From DASQHW01 sp038238245 (GTDB lineage: Bacteria > Actinomycetota > Acidimicrobiia > IMCC26256 > PALSA-610), in contig JBBRXX010000022.1 in the NCBI GenBank assembly GCA_038238245.1, positions 1-64,000 on the forward strand: a DNA stretch of 64,000 bases. Reading direction: 5' to 3'. The notes under the pieces were generated by a model, which ran no database searches, was not told the origin of the DNA, and saw only the letters and a list, made by a program, of their open reading frames with translations. Position 1 is the stretch's first letter, and the number at the start of each line of letters is the position of its first letter. Position numbers and translations under genes: made by a program. Below are positions 35,103-43,245 of this stretch, one piece after another.

Positions 35103-35816
35103 TGCGCGCCGCCGGTGATGCGCGTCATCTCGCTCGTGCCGAGCGCGACCGAGACACTCGCTGCGCTCGGCGTCCCGCCGGTGGCCTGCACCCGCTTCTG
35201 TGATCTTCCGGGTGTGCCGACCATCGGGGGAACGAAGAACCCGGACATCGCGGCGATCATCGACCTGCGGCCGGACCTCGTCGTGGTGAACGACGAGGAG
35301 AATCGGATCGCCGACGCCGAGGCACTGCAAGCCGCGGGCATCGCGCTGCATGCGATGTCGCCGCGATCGGTCGCCGACGTGGGTCCGGCGGTGGTGGCGC
35401 TGGCTGCCGCACTGGGTGTGCCCGCGCCCGCGCCGTTCGCCGAGTGGGACGCCTGGCGCGCGCGGGCACAGGCGAAAGCCCGCGTCTCCGCGTTCGTCGC
35501 CACCTGGCGTCGTCCGTACATGACGATGAACGTCGACACCTACGGGTCGTCGCTGCTCGCCTGCATCGGCATCGACAATGTCTTCGGCGCGTCGGACGAG
35601 CGCTATCCCGAGGTCACGCTCGCCGACGCGGCGGCGCGAGATCCCGAGCTCGTGTTGCTTCCCGACGAGCCCTACGCGTTCGCCGCGCGACACATCCCGG
35701 AGGTGGAGCGCGCGATCCCTCGCGGGCGCGTCCACATCATCGACGGGCGCGACCTGTTCTGGTGGGGCATCCGCACGCCGGCGGCCATGACGCGGCTGGC
35801 GCGGATCAGTCGCTGA
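35100..35816 (+). CDS. Helical-backbone metal-receptor protein (BtuF/periplasmic-binding fold)
   Basis: 238 residues. MRVISLVPSATETLAALG at the start, RPDLVVVNDEENR, and EVTLADAAARDPELVLLPDEPY match the class III binding-protein fold used for cobalamin, haem or siderophores. There is no signal peptide or lipobox and no permease nearby, so it is likely a cytosolic member of unknown ligand. It overlaps the convergent HIT gene by 11 bp. Confidence 0.85.
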   Translation: MCAPPVMRVISLVPSATETLAALGVPPVACTRFCDLPGVPTIGGTKNPDIAAIIDLRPDLVVVNDEENRIADAEALQAAGIALHAMSPRSVADVGPAVVALAAALGVPAPAPFAEWDAWRARAQAKARVSAFVATWRRPYMTMNVDTYGSSLLACIGIDNVFGASDERYPEVTLADAAARDPELVLLPDEPYAFAARHIPEVERAIPRGRVHIIDGRDLFWWGIRTPAAMTRLARISR

Positions 35817-36228
35817 CGTGCGCGGCGCCCTGGGCGCGCAGCCGGGCCCGGAGGCGCGTCGCGGCGTCGTCCAGCACCACCGGGTCGGGCGATGGATCGA
35901 CGTGCGCGAACGAGAGCTCATCGGGTTGATTGATCGGCACGACATGGAGGTGTGTGTGCGGCACCTCCTCACCGACGATCAGCATCCCGATGCGCCGCGG
36001 TTGCCATTCGTCCTGCTGGGCGCGACCGATCGCCTGGGCGACCGTGAACAGGTGCGCGGCAAGCGACGGTTCGAGGTCGATCCAGTGGTCCACCTCTTCG
36101 CGCGGCACGACGAGCGTGTGGCCGGGCATCATCGGCGCAATCGACAAGAACGCCACCGCGCGATCGTCCTTCCATACGAATCGTCCCGGCAGCTCGCCCG
36201 CGATGATCCGACTGAAGATGCTCGGCAT
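35806..36228 (-). CDS. HIT-family nucleotide-binding protein
   Basis: 140 residues. The histidine triad HTHLHVVPINQ is near 93-103, with FSRIIAGELPGRFVW at the start. HIT proteins hydrolyse or transfer nucleotidyl groups. AAAGGAG just upstream of the ATG at 36228 decides the start. It sits 10 bp downstream of the first galactokinase gene; galT belongs to the same superfamily but is a separate gene here. Confidence 0.92.
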   Translation of the reverse strand: MPSIFSRIIAGELPGRFVWKDDRAVAFLSIAPMMPGHTLVVPREEVDHWIDLEPSLAAHLFTVAQAIGRAQQDEWQPRRIGMLIVGEEVPHTHLHVVPINQPDELSFAHVDPSPDPVVLDDAATRLRARLRAQGAAHVSD

Positions 36229-36238
36229 GAGGCTCCTT

Positions 36239-37264
36239 TCATTGGGTGACGCCGGCGCCGCCCGCGGCATGCACGATCCAGCCGTTCGTACGTCGTGCGA
36301 CGTCGATCGCGCGATCGGCGTCGCAGAGCGCAACGGCACACCCGCCGAAACCGGCGCCCGTCAGCCGGGCACCGTACGCGCCGGCCTCGACGAGGCGCTC
36401 GACGAGAGCGTCCAGCTCGACGGTCGACACCTCGAAGTCGTCGCGCAGCGACGCGTGGCTCTCGAGCATGAGCGCGCCGCATTCCTCGACGTTGCCGCGT
36501 CGCAGGGCGTCGGCGAAGGCGCGGACGCGTTCATTCTCGGACACTACGTGCCGCGCGATCGGGTCGCCGGCCACCTGTTCGGGACGCGCGTCGCGTAGCG
36601 TCCCGACGCCGAGCCGGGCCGCGGCCGCTTCGCACGCCGCGCGCCGCTGCGCGTAGGCACTCTCTTCGAGCCGGCGCGGGACGCCACTGTGCACGACCAC
36701 GACTGCGACGGCCTCGGGCACCGCTATCGGTGTGACCTCCAGCGTGCGGCAGTCGAGCAACAACGCATGGCCCGCTTCTCCGAACACCGACGCGATCTGA
36801 TCCATCACCCCGCAGGGGACACCGGTCGCGGCGTGCTCGGCGTCGCGAGCGGCGAGCGCAAGGTCGATGCCGGCGAGCGGCATGCGGGCCACGTGCGCGC
36901 ACGCGAGCGTGACCGCGACCGCGAACGCGGCGCTCGACGACAGGCCGGAACCGACCGGGACGTCGGAAGTGACCTCGACGTCGAGGCCCACGGGTGCACG
37001 GCCGCGCGTGGCGAGCACCACGAGGGCCGCCGCGACCGCGCGTCCCCACGCGGGAGAGACGGCGCCCGGTTCGACGTGTCCGCCCGCCGGGAGCTCCACC
37101 GTGCCTTCGATCCCGCGCGAGCACACACGCACGCGACCGTCGGACCGGGCGTCGAAGCGCACGCGGACCTCGCGGTCGATCGCCATCGGGAGGCACAGCC
37201 CGTCCTGATAGTCGGTGTGGTCGCCGATGAGGTTCACCCGACCGGGCGCACGTACGACGGGCAC
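36239..37264 (-). CDS. galK: Galactokinase (paralogue 1, canonical motif)
   Basis: 341 residues, GHMP kinase fold. The galactokinase signature GRVNLIGDHTDYQDG is at the N-terminus, motif 2 is GSGLSSSAAFAVAV, the catalytic Asp is in PCGVMDQIAS, and motif 3 is LTGAGFGGCAVAL. It phosphorylates galactose at C1. The GTG at 37264 places the motif at residue 8. It is co-directional with the HIT gene and divergent from the DUF6159-like gene. A close paralogue lies at 38168-39229. Confidence 0.92.
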   Translation of the reverse strand: MPVVRAPGRVNLIGDHTDYQDGLCLPMAIDREVRVRFDARSDGRVRVCSRGIEGTVELPAGGHVEPGAVSPAWGRAVAAALVVLATRGRAPVGLDVEVTSDVPVGSGLSSSAAFAVAVTLACAHVARMPLAGIDLALAARDAEHAATGVPCGVMDQIASVFGEAGHALLLDCRTLEVTPIAVPEAVAVVVVHSGVPRRLEESAYAQRRAACEAAAARLGVGTLRDARPEQVAGDPIARHVVSENERVRAFADALRRGNVEECGALMLESHASLRDDFEVSTVELDALVERLVEAGAYGARLTGAGFGGCAVALCDADRAIDVARRTNGWIVHAAGGAGVTQ

Positions 37265-37324
37265 GCGAAGGAATCTACGGCCCGGTGCCGATACCCTGAG
37301 GCCGGTAACTCTGCGGGAGGTCCG

Positions 37325-38167
37325 ATGGGACGGTTCGAGAATTCGTTGGCGCTGGCGAAGGCCTCGTGGCGGGTGCTGCGCGAGGACACGCGGCTGACAC
37401 TGCTGCCCTTGCTGTCGATGGTCTCGACCGTCGTGATCGCGGTCTCGTTCCTGTTGCCGATCGGCCTCATCGCCCGGAACGGCACCGACGGCTACACGGC
37501 ATCCAAGCCGCTCGTATGGGTGCTCGGGTTCTGCGCCTATCTGGTGCTCACCTTCGTGGTCGTCTTCTTCAACGCCGCGCTCGTGTACGCCGCAGACCGG
37601 CATCTGGCCGGCGAGCGGGTGACGCCGGGCGAAGCGATCCAGGCCGCGCGCGCTCGCGCCCACGTGCTGCTGCCGTGGGTCTTCGTGAGCGCGACCGTGT
37701 CCATCGTGCTGCGCGCCCTCGAGGAACGCGCCGGGATCTTCGGCCGGATCGTCGGCTCGCTCGCCGGCGTGGCCTGGTCGGTGGTGACGTTCCTGGTGCT
37801 GCCGATCCTCGTCATCGAGGGCATCGGCCCCATCGCCGCGGTGAAGCGGTCCGGCGAGCTGTTCAAGCGGACGTGGGGCGAGAACCTCATGACCAATGCC
37901 GGCATCGGCATCGTCGCGTTGCTCGCGACCCTGGCCGGGGCGATCCCGCTCGTGCTGCTGATCACGGTCGGCGGCCCGATCGCAGTCATCGGTGTCGTCG
38001 CGCTGGTGTTGTGGGTGATCGCGGTCTCGCTCGTCTCGGCGACCCTCACCGGCATCCTCCAGGTGGCGCTCTACCGGTTCGCGACCGATGCGCAAGTGCC
38101 CGGCTTCGACATCGAGCAGTTGCGGGGAACGTTCCGGACGCGCAATCGCCGCGGGTTGTGGAACTGA
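37325..38167 (+). CDS. DUF6159-like multi-pass membrane protein
   Basis: 280 residues with about five or six transmembrane helices. It starts RFENSLALAKASWRVLREDT, and PILVIEGIGPIAAVKRSGEL followed by FKRTWGEN in the second half is characteristic of DUF6159. The function is unknown. GGGAGG precedes the ATG. It lies on the opposite strand, exactly between the two galactokinase genes, and abuts the second one. Confidence 0.82.
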   Translation: MGRFENSLALAKASWRVLREDTRLTLLPLLSMVSTVVIAVSFLLPIGLIARNGTDGYTASKPLVWVLGFCAYLVLTFVVVFFNAALVYAADRHLAGERVTPGEAIQAARARAHVLLPWVFVSATVSIVLRALEERAGIFGRIVGSLAGVAWSVVTFLVLPILVIEGIGPIAAVKRSGELFKRTWGENLMTNAGIGIVALLATLAGAIPLVLLITVGGPIAVIGVVALVLWVIAVSLVSATLTGILQVALYRFATDAQVPGFDIEQLRGTFRTRNRRGLWN

Positions 38168-39229
38168 TCAGCTGACGCGGGCTGCACCGTCGGCTGCATC
38201 CACGAGCCAGGCGGTAGGCGTTCGTTCGGTCCGCTCGCGGTACGTCGCCATCGCTTGCGACGCGACCTTGTCCGCCAGCGCGTCGGGCACGAGGGCGACG
38301 ATGCAGCCGCCGAAGCCGGCGCCGGTGAGCCGGGCCCCGAGCGCGCCCGCCTCCCTGAGGCATTCGACCAGGGCATCGAGCTCGGGGGTCGAGACCCCCA
38401 TGTCGTCGCGCGAAGACGCGTGGCTCGCGAGCATCAACCGGCCGAGCTCCTCGACGTCACCCGCGCGGAGGGCGTCGGCAAACGCTCGGACGCGCTGCAT
38501 CTCCGTGACCGCGTGACGGCCGCGCGGGACGTCGCGGACCTGTTCCGGCGTCGCGTCGCGCAGCACACGCAGCCCGAGGTGCGCCGCCGCGTCCAGGCTC
38601 TCGGCGCGCCGTTCTGCGTACGGCGTGTCTTCGAGGACGCGCGGTACGCCCGAGTGCACGACGAGCACGCGTACCTCTTGGGGGAGCGGCACATGCTCGA
38701 TCTCCAGCGTGCGGCAGTCGAGGAACAGCGCGTGACCGGCTCGCCCGCGCACGGATGCGATCTGGTCCTGGATGCCGCAGGGCACGCCGGTCGCCGCGTG
38801 CTCGGCACGCTGCGCGGCGAGCCCGAGCTCGTTGCCGGCGAGGGGGAAATGCGCGACGTCGCACAACGCGAGCGCGCATGCGACCTCGAAGGCCGCGCTC
38901 GACGACAAGCCGGCGCCGATCGGCACGGCCGATGCGATCTCGAGGGACACACCGACCGGCGGCCGGCCGAGCTCCGCGAGCACACGCGCGACGCCCGCAA
39001 CCGTGCGGCCCCACGCGGGCAGGACGCCCTTCGGCTCGTCGTGTCCGTCGGCCGCGACGTCGACGTTGCCTTCGAGCTCCCCCGAGCGGGCGGTGATGCG
39101 CGCATCCGAACGGGGCGCCGCGAGGATCTGCACGTCGCGATCGATCGCCATCGAGACGACCCAGCCCTCGTGATAGTCGACCTGGCCGCCGATCAGGTTC
39201 ACGCGCCCGGGCGCGCGGTACGCGTGCAT
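38168..39229 (-). CDS. Galactokinase-like GHMP kinase (paralogue 2, altered sugar-binding motif)
   Basis: 353 residues, clearly homologous along its length to the protein at 36239-37264. ATP motif GAGLSSSAAFEV, catalytic Asp (PCGIQDQIAS) and GAGFGGC are kept. The galactose signature, however, reads GGQVDYHEG instead of GE/DHTDY, so the Glu/Asp and His that contact the sugar are lost, and IMDQ reads IQDQ. Its start overlaps the galT stop (ATGA), so it is the one co-translated with galT. The substrate may be a different sugar. Confidence 0.85.
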   Translation of the reverse strand: MHAYRAPGRVNLIGGQVDYHEGWVVSMAIDRDVQILAAPRSDARITARSGELEGNVDVAADGHDEPKGVLPAWGRTVAGVARVLAELGRPPVGVSLEIASAVPIGAGLSSSAAFEVACALALCDVAHFPLAGNELGLAAQRAEHAATGVPCGIQDQIASVRGRAGHALFLDCRTLEIEHVPLPQEVRVLVVHSGVPRVLEDTPYAERRAESLDAAAHLGLRVLRDATPEQVRDVPRGRHAVTEMQRVRAFADALRAGDVEELGRLMLASHASSRDDMGVSTPELDALVECLREAGALGARLTGAGFGGCIVALVPDALADKVASQAMATYRERTERTPTAWLVDAADGAARVS

Positions 39230-40176
39230 CAGGCGTCTCGCAGCGCGGCGGCCGCGGCTTCCGGGATGACGGTGTTCGACAGCGTGCCGCCGCCGAGCTC
39301 GCCCGACGCGACATAGCGCGGTATCCCCGGTGCCCGCAGGGGCGGTGCAATGTGCGCGTGGACGTGCCACTCGTCGCCGCCGGCGGCCGGCGCCTGGTGG
39401 AACCACAACAAGTACGGGAAGGGAGAGCCGGGTTGCGGTGCCGGCCACAAGCGGTCGTAGCGCCGGAGCGCGTCGGCGAGCACCCGCGCGAGGTCGCCGC
39501 GTGATCCGGTGTCGAGCGCGGGCAACGACCCGGTGTGTGTGCGCGGTGCGAGACGCATGCCGTACGCGTACTGCGAGGCGTACGGGACCCAGGCGACCCA
39601 GTCGCCCGCTTCGGTCACGATACGTGCGCCGGCGGCCAGCTCGGCGTCGATCTCGCGACACACGGGGCACGGACCGGCCTTGGCGGCCGCCCCCTCGCGC
39701 GCCGGCGCGGGAGGGACGAACGCGTAGGCGTAGATCTGTCCGTGCGGATGATCGATGGTCGCGCCCACGTCGCGTCCCCGGTTCTCGAACACGAGCACAT
39801 ACTCGATCTCGGCGCGCGCCAGGAGTGCGTGCGTACGGTCGGCCCACAGATCGACTACCCGCCGCATCTGGTCGGCGGGAAGGGTGGCGAGGGACTGGTC
39901 GTGCTCGGGCGAGAACAGCACGACCTCGGACGCGCCCGTCGCGGGCAGGCAGGTGACACCGGCGGCTTCTGCGGCCGCGAGGTCGAATGGTTCCCCGGGC
40001 GCGTAGGGCGGCCAGCGGTTCGGGAAGCTGCGCACGTCGTAGGGCTCGGGAGCCTCGAGGCCCCCGACACAGAACGGGCAACCGCTCTCCGGCAGATTAG
40101 GGCGCGCTTGGCGGTGTCCGACGATGTTCACCCATTCGCGGGTGAGCGGATCGAAGCGAAGCTCGCCGAAGTCCAT
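39229..40176 (-). CDS. galT: Galactose-1-phosphate uridylyltransferase
   Basis: 315 residues, HIT superfamily. The zinc ligands include CPFC near residue 33. The active site is DHPHGQIYAY (HPH near 142). The second half carries LLWFHQAP and the WHVHAHIAPP histidines. It transfers UMP between glucose-1-P and galactose-1-P in the Leloir pathway. It overlaps both neighbours by ATGA junctions, fixing it in a four-gene minus-strand operon; no galE is present in the window. Confidence 0.92.
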   Translation of the reverse strand: MDFGELRFDPLTREWVNIVGHRQARPNLPESGCPFCVGGLEAPEPYDVRSFPNRWPPYAPGEPFDLAAAEAAGVTCLPATGASEVVLFSPEHDQSLATLPADQMRRVVDLWADRTHALLARAEIEYVLVFENRGRDVGATIDHPHGQIYAYAFVPPAPAREGAAAKAGPCPVCREIDAELAAGARIVTEAGDWVAWVPYASQYAYGMRLAPRTHTGSLPALDTGSRGDLARVLADALRRYDRLWPAPQPGSPFPYLLWFHQAPAAGGDEWHVHAHIAPPLRAPGIPRYVASGELGGGTLSNTVIPEAAAAALRDA

Positions 40177-41084
40177 CAGGTCGAGATCGCGGGCATGACC
40201 TCGGCCGCGAAGCGTCCGAGGCCGTCGCGGTCGAATGGGGCGCGCATCGCGAGGATGACGTACGCCGCGCCCGCTTCGACGTAGCCGCCGACCTTGTCGA
40301 CCATCTCCTGCACGGTTCCCGACAACACGCCGGGCTTCACGTAGTCCGACATCGGACCGAATTGGCGTCGGAGTTCTTCGTCGGTGAACGCCATGCCGAC
40401 GTTGACCGACTTCGTGATCGTCGCCGGGTCGCGGCCGATCTTGTCGCAGTGTGCGTCGAGCACCTGCGCCTTGTGGGCCCACACGTCGGGCGGGATGAAC
40501 GGCACGTTCCATCCGTCCGCGTGCTCGGCCGCGATGCGCAACGTCACTTTCTCGCCGCCGCCGCCGATCCATATCGGAAGGCGGGGTTGCACGGGCTTCG
40601 GTTCGCACTGCGCGTCACGCATGTGGAAGAACCGGCCGTCGAAGGTGGTGCGCTCCTGCGTAAGGAGCCCGCGTACGCACTGCACGTATTCCTCGAGCAT
40701 CCGGAGCCGCTCGCCCGGTGATCCGAAGTGCAGGCCGTACGCGTCGTACTCGTTTTGCAGCCAACCCCCGCCGAGGCCGAGCACGATGCGACCGTCGGCG
40801 ACCTGATCCATCGTCGCGATCGCGTTGGCGAGCACGGCCGGATGCCGGTAGCCGGCCGAATATACGAGCGACCCGCAGGTGACGCGCGTGGTCGTCGCCG
40901 CGAGTGCCGTGTGCGACGTGATCGCTTCGAGGCAATGGGGATCGCCGCTGTTGTCGGCCGCGTAGAAGTGGTCCCAGATCGAGATCCAATCGAAGCCGAG
41001 CGCCTCGATGCGCGCCCACAGCTCCCGCAGGTCGGCGATCGACGTGTGCTGCAAGCCCGTGTGCACCCCGAACTTCACCTTCAC
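40176..41084 (-). CDS. LLM-class F420-dependent oxidoreductase
   Basis: 302 residues, luciferase-like (beta/alpha)8 barrel. VKFGVHTGLQ at the start, WISIWDHFYA, VADGRIVLGLGGGWLQNEY and LPIWIGGGGEK are standard for the actinobacterial F420-dependent group. The substrate is unknown. It starts with GTG, is encoded directly upstream of galT with an ATGA overlap, and lies 16 bp behind a second LLM gene. Confidence 0.9.
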   Translation of the reverse strand: MKVKFGVHTGLQHTSIADLRELWARIEALGFDWISIWDHFYAADNSGDPHCLEAITSHTALAATTTRVTCGSLVYSAGYRHPAVLANAIATMDQVADGRIVLGLGGGWLQNEYDAYGLHFGSPGERLRMLEEYVQCVRGLLTQERTTFDGRFFHMRDAQCEPKPVQPRLPIWIGGGGEKVTLRIAAEHADGWNVPFIPPDVWAHKAQVLDAHCDKIGRDPATITKSVNVGMAFTDEELRRQFGPMSDYVKPGVLSGTVQEMVDKVGGYVEAGAAYVILAMRAPFDRDGLGRFAAEVMPAIST

Positions 41085-41100
41085 TTCGGCCTCGCTTCCG

Positions 41101-42030
41101 TCAGAGGTGCGGCAGCACTTCGGCTGCGATCAGTTGCATGTGGTCGGGCTCGTCGAGCGTGTGGTACTGGAGGTACACCGTCTCGGCGCCGGCCTTCTCG
41201 TATTCCCTGATGCGCTCGACGACCTCCGCGGGCGTGCCGCCGGCCGCGTTCGCGCGCGCCTGGTCGGCGTCCTGACCGCTCGCCTCCGCCCGGCGGCGGA
41301 ACTCCGTGTCGTCGCGCCCGACCGCGACGACGACCGCGGCGGTGAATCGCATCGTTTCCGGATCACGGCCGACGGCCTCGCAGGCGCGACGCACGTGATC
41401 GCATCCCTCGCGGAAGTACGTCACCGGCGCGAACGGCATGTTGAACTCGTCGGCGAACCGGGCCGCGAGCCGCGGCGTGCGCTTCGTGCCCCAACCTCCG
41501 AGGATCAGCGGCGGGCGCGGGCGTTGCACCGGCTTCGGCAGCGCAGGCGAGCCGACGACCCGATGGTGCGTCCCCGCGAACGAGAAGGTCTCGCCGACCG
41601 GCGTCGTCCACAATCCGGTGACGATCTCGAGCTGTTCCTCGAGCATCTCGAAGCGCGCGCCGGTCGCGGGAAAGGGAATCGAATACGACGCATGTTCGGT
41701 GTCGTACCAACCGGCGCCGAGCCCGAGTTCGACCCGGCCGCCGCTCATCGCGTCCGCTTGGGCGACCTGGATCGCCAGGGGGCCCGGGAACCGGAACGTC
41801 ACCGGTGTCACGAGCGTGCCGAGCCGTATTCGCGAGGTCTCGCGGGCGATCGCGGCGAGCGTGAGCCACGCGTCGGTCGAGCCCGGTCCGGCCGGGCCGT
41901 CGCCGATGCGCTGGTAGTGGTCCGAGCGGAAGAACGCGTCGAAGCCCAACTCTTCGGCGAGGCGGGCGACCGCGAGCAGGTCGTCGTATGTCGCGCCCTG
42001 CTGCGGCTCGGTGAAGATCCGGCATCGCAT
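41101..42030 (-). CDS. LLM-class F420-dependent oxidoreductase, second gene
   Basis: 309 residues. FTEPQQGATYDDLLAVARLA, DAFFRSDHYQR, MSGGRVELGLGAGWYDTEH and PPLILGGWGTKRTPRL identify another subgroup of the LLM/F420 family. It heads the operon LLM-LLM-galT-galK2. The ATG at 42030 is chosen; an upstream GTG at 42054 is possible. It is divergent from the PAC2 gene with a 41-bp gap. Confidence 0.9.
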   Translation of the reverse strand: MRCRIFTEPQQGATYDDLLAVARLAEELGFDAFFRSDHYQRIGDGPAGPGSTDAWLTLAAIARETSRIRLGTLVTPVTFRFPGPLAIQVAQADAMSGGRVELGLGAGWYDTEHASYSIPFPATGARFEMLEEQLEIVTGLWTTPVGETFSFAGTHHRVVGSPALPKPVQRPRPPLILGGWGTKRTPRLAARFADEFNMPFAPVTYFREGCDHVRRACEAVGRDPETMRFTAAVVVAVGRDDTEFRRRAEASGQDADQARANAAGGTPAEVVERIREYEKAGAETVYLQYHTLDEPDHMQLIAAEVLPHL

Positions 42031-42071
42031 GCGGACGGACGCTACTTGGACCACCGCGTAACCTGCCCGAC

Positions 42072-42890
42072 GTGCTTTCCGTCGACCGATGGCCCGAGCT
42101 GCACGATCCGGTGATGGTCGTGGCGCTCTCCGGTTGGATCGACGCGGGACTCGCCGGCTCGGGCGCGATCGCCGTCATTGCCGAGCAGCTCGAGGAGCCG
42201 GTCGAGTTCGCATCGCTCGACCTGACCGACCTCATGGACCTCCAACAGACGCGGCCTACCGCGCGCTGGGAGGCCGACGGAGTCCGTGTCATCGATTGGC
42301 CGAAGCTCTCGTTCGTCTCGGGCCGCCTCGGACGCGACATCGTGGTCGTCTCGGGCCCCGAGTCCTCCCTGCGGTGGCCGGAGGTCGCCGGCGACATCGT
42401 CGAGACCGCCCGCAAGTTGGAAGTACGTGACGCATACACGCTGGCGGGGATGCCGGCGCTCGTGTCGCACCGGCGGTCGATCCCCGTCCTTGCAACTGCA
42501 ACGCACCACTCGCTCGCGCAGGAGATCGCGCCGCTGCGCCAGGAGTACGCGGGCCCGACCGGGATGCAGACCATCGTGCAACGGGCGTTGGGCGACGCGG
42601 ACGTGCCGTGCGCCGGGCTCTGGGCGCAGGTGCCGCAATACGTGGCCGGGTCGCCCTCACCGCCCGCGGTGCGCGCGGTGTTGCGCCGCCTGGCGGAGCT
42701 CGCGCGGCTCGAGATCGACCTCCGTCCCCTCGACGCGCGATGCGACGCGTATCTCGCCCGCGTCGACGACGGGCTCGCGTCCCGGCCCGACGTCCGGGAG
42801 GTCGTCGACCGCATCGATCGCGAGCAGACGGCGTCGCCCGACGACCTGGTCACCGAGATCGAGCGCTTCCTGCGGTCACAAGACGAGTGA
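42072..42890 (+). CDS. PAC2-family protein
   Basis: 272 residues. VALSGWIDAGLAGSGAIAVI at the start, the FASLDLTDLMDLQQTRP region, LAGMPALVSHRRSIPVLATA, and EYAGPTGMQTIVQ fit PAC2 (proteasome-assembly-chaperone-2-like) proteins of actinobacteria. Their role there is unproven; some actinobacteria with proteasomes encode several. The GTG start lies close to the divergent LLM gene. Confidence 0.88.
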   Translation: MLSVDRWPELHDPVMVVALSGWIDAGLAGSGAIAVIAEQLEEPVEFASLDLTDLMDLQQTRPTARWEADGVRVIDWPKLSFVSGRLGRDIVVVSGPESSLRWPEVAGDIVETARKLEVRDAYTLAGMPALVSHRRSIPVLATATHHSLAQEIAPLRQEYAGPTGMQTIVQRALGDADVPCAGLWAQVPQYVAGSPSPPAVRAVLRRLAELARLEIDLRPLDARCDAYLARVDDGLASRPDVREVVDRIDREQTASPDDLVTEIERFLRSQDE

Positions 42891-42936
42891 TCGCCCGGCT
42901 GGGACTGGCTCGGGTACGCCCGCCAGAATGGGTGCC

Positions 42937-43245
42937 ATGTCTGTCGTGAGGATCAATGCCATCACCGTGCCGGCCGATCGCGCCGACGACCTCGTCGAGC
43001 GGTTCGCGAACCGGGCCGGCGAGGTCTCGAAGATGCCGGGGTTCGAGGCGTTCGAACTGCTGCGCCCGACCGACGGGCGCGACGTCTTCTACGTCTATAC
43101 ACGCTGGCGTTCCACCGAGGACTTCGAGGCCTGGTTGCACAGCGCCGCGTTCCAGCACGGCCACAAGGCCCATTCCGAGAAGGGTCCGGTCGGAACCGGA
43201 AGTGACGTGCTCGCCTTCGACGTGGTGCAAGAGGAGCGCGTGTGA
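42937..43245 (+). CDS. Antibiotic-biosynthesis-monooxygenase-fold (ABM/haem oxygenase-like) protein
   Basis: 102 residues, dimeric alpha+beta barrel. VVRINAITVPADRADDLVER, PGFEAFELLRPTDGRD and YTRWRSTEDFEAWLHSAAFQ with a following HGHK are typical of ABM-domain proteins, including MhuD/IsdG-like haem-degrading enzymes. The conserved Asn/Trp/His trio of MhuD cannot be assigned with certainty. It is coupled to the acyl-CoA synthetase gene by a GTGA overlap. Confidence 0.85.
   Translation: MSVVRINAITVPADRADDLVERFANRAGEVSKMPGFEAFELLRPTDGRDVFYVYTRWRSTEDFEAWLHSAAFQHGHKAHSEKGPVGTGSDVLAFDVVQEERV

Noticed and set aside
36689..37324. Long 5' extension of the DUF6159-like gene frame, and a 618-residue extension of galactokinase 1
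   Set aside because: The extensions lie antisense to one another's genes. The clear ribosome-binding site at 37325 and the galactokinase motif after 37264 set the real starts.
36239..39229. Two galactokinase genes as an assembly duplication
   Set aside because: The copies differ at many residues, including key motifs, and have different neighbours, so they are genuine diverged paralogues.
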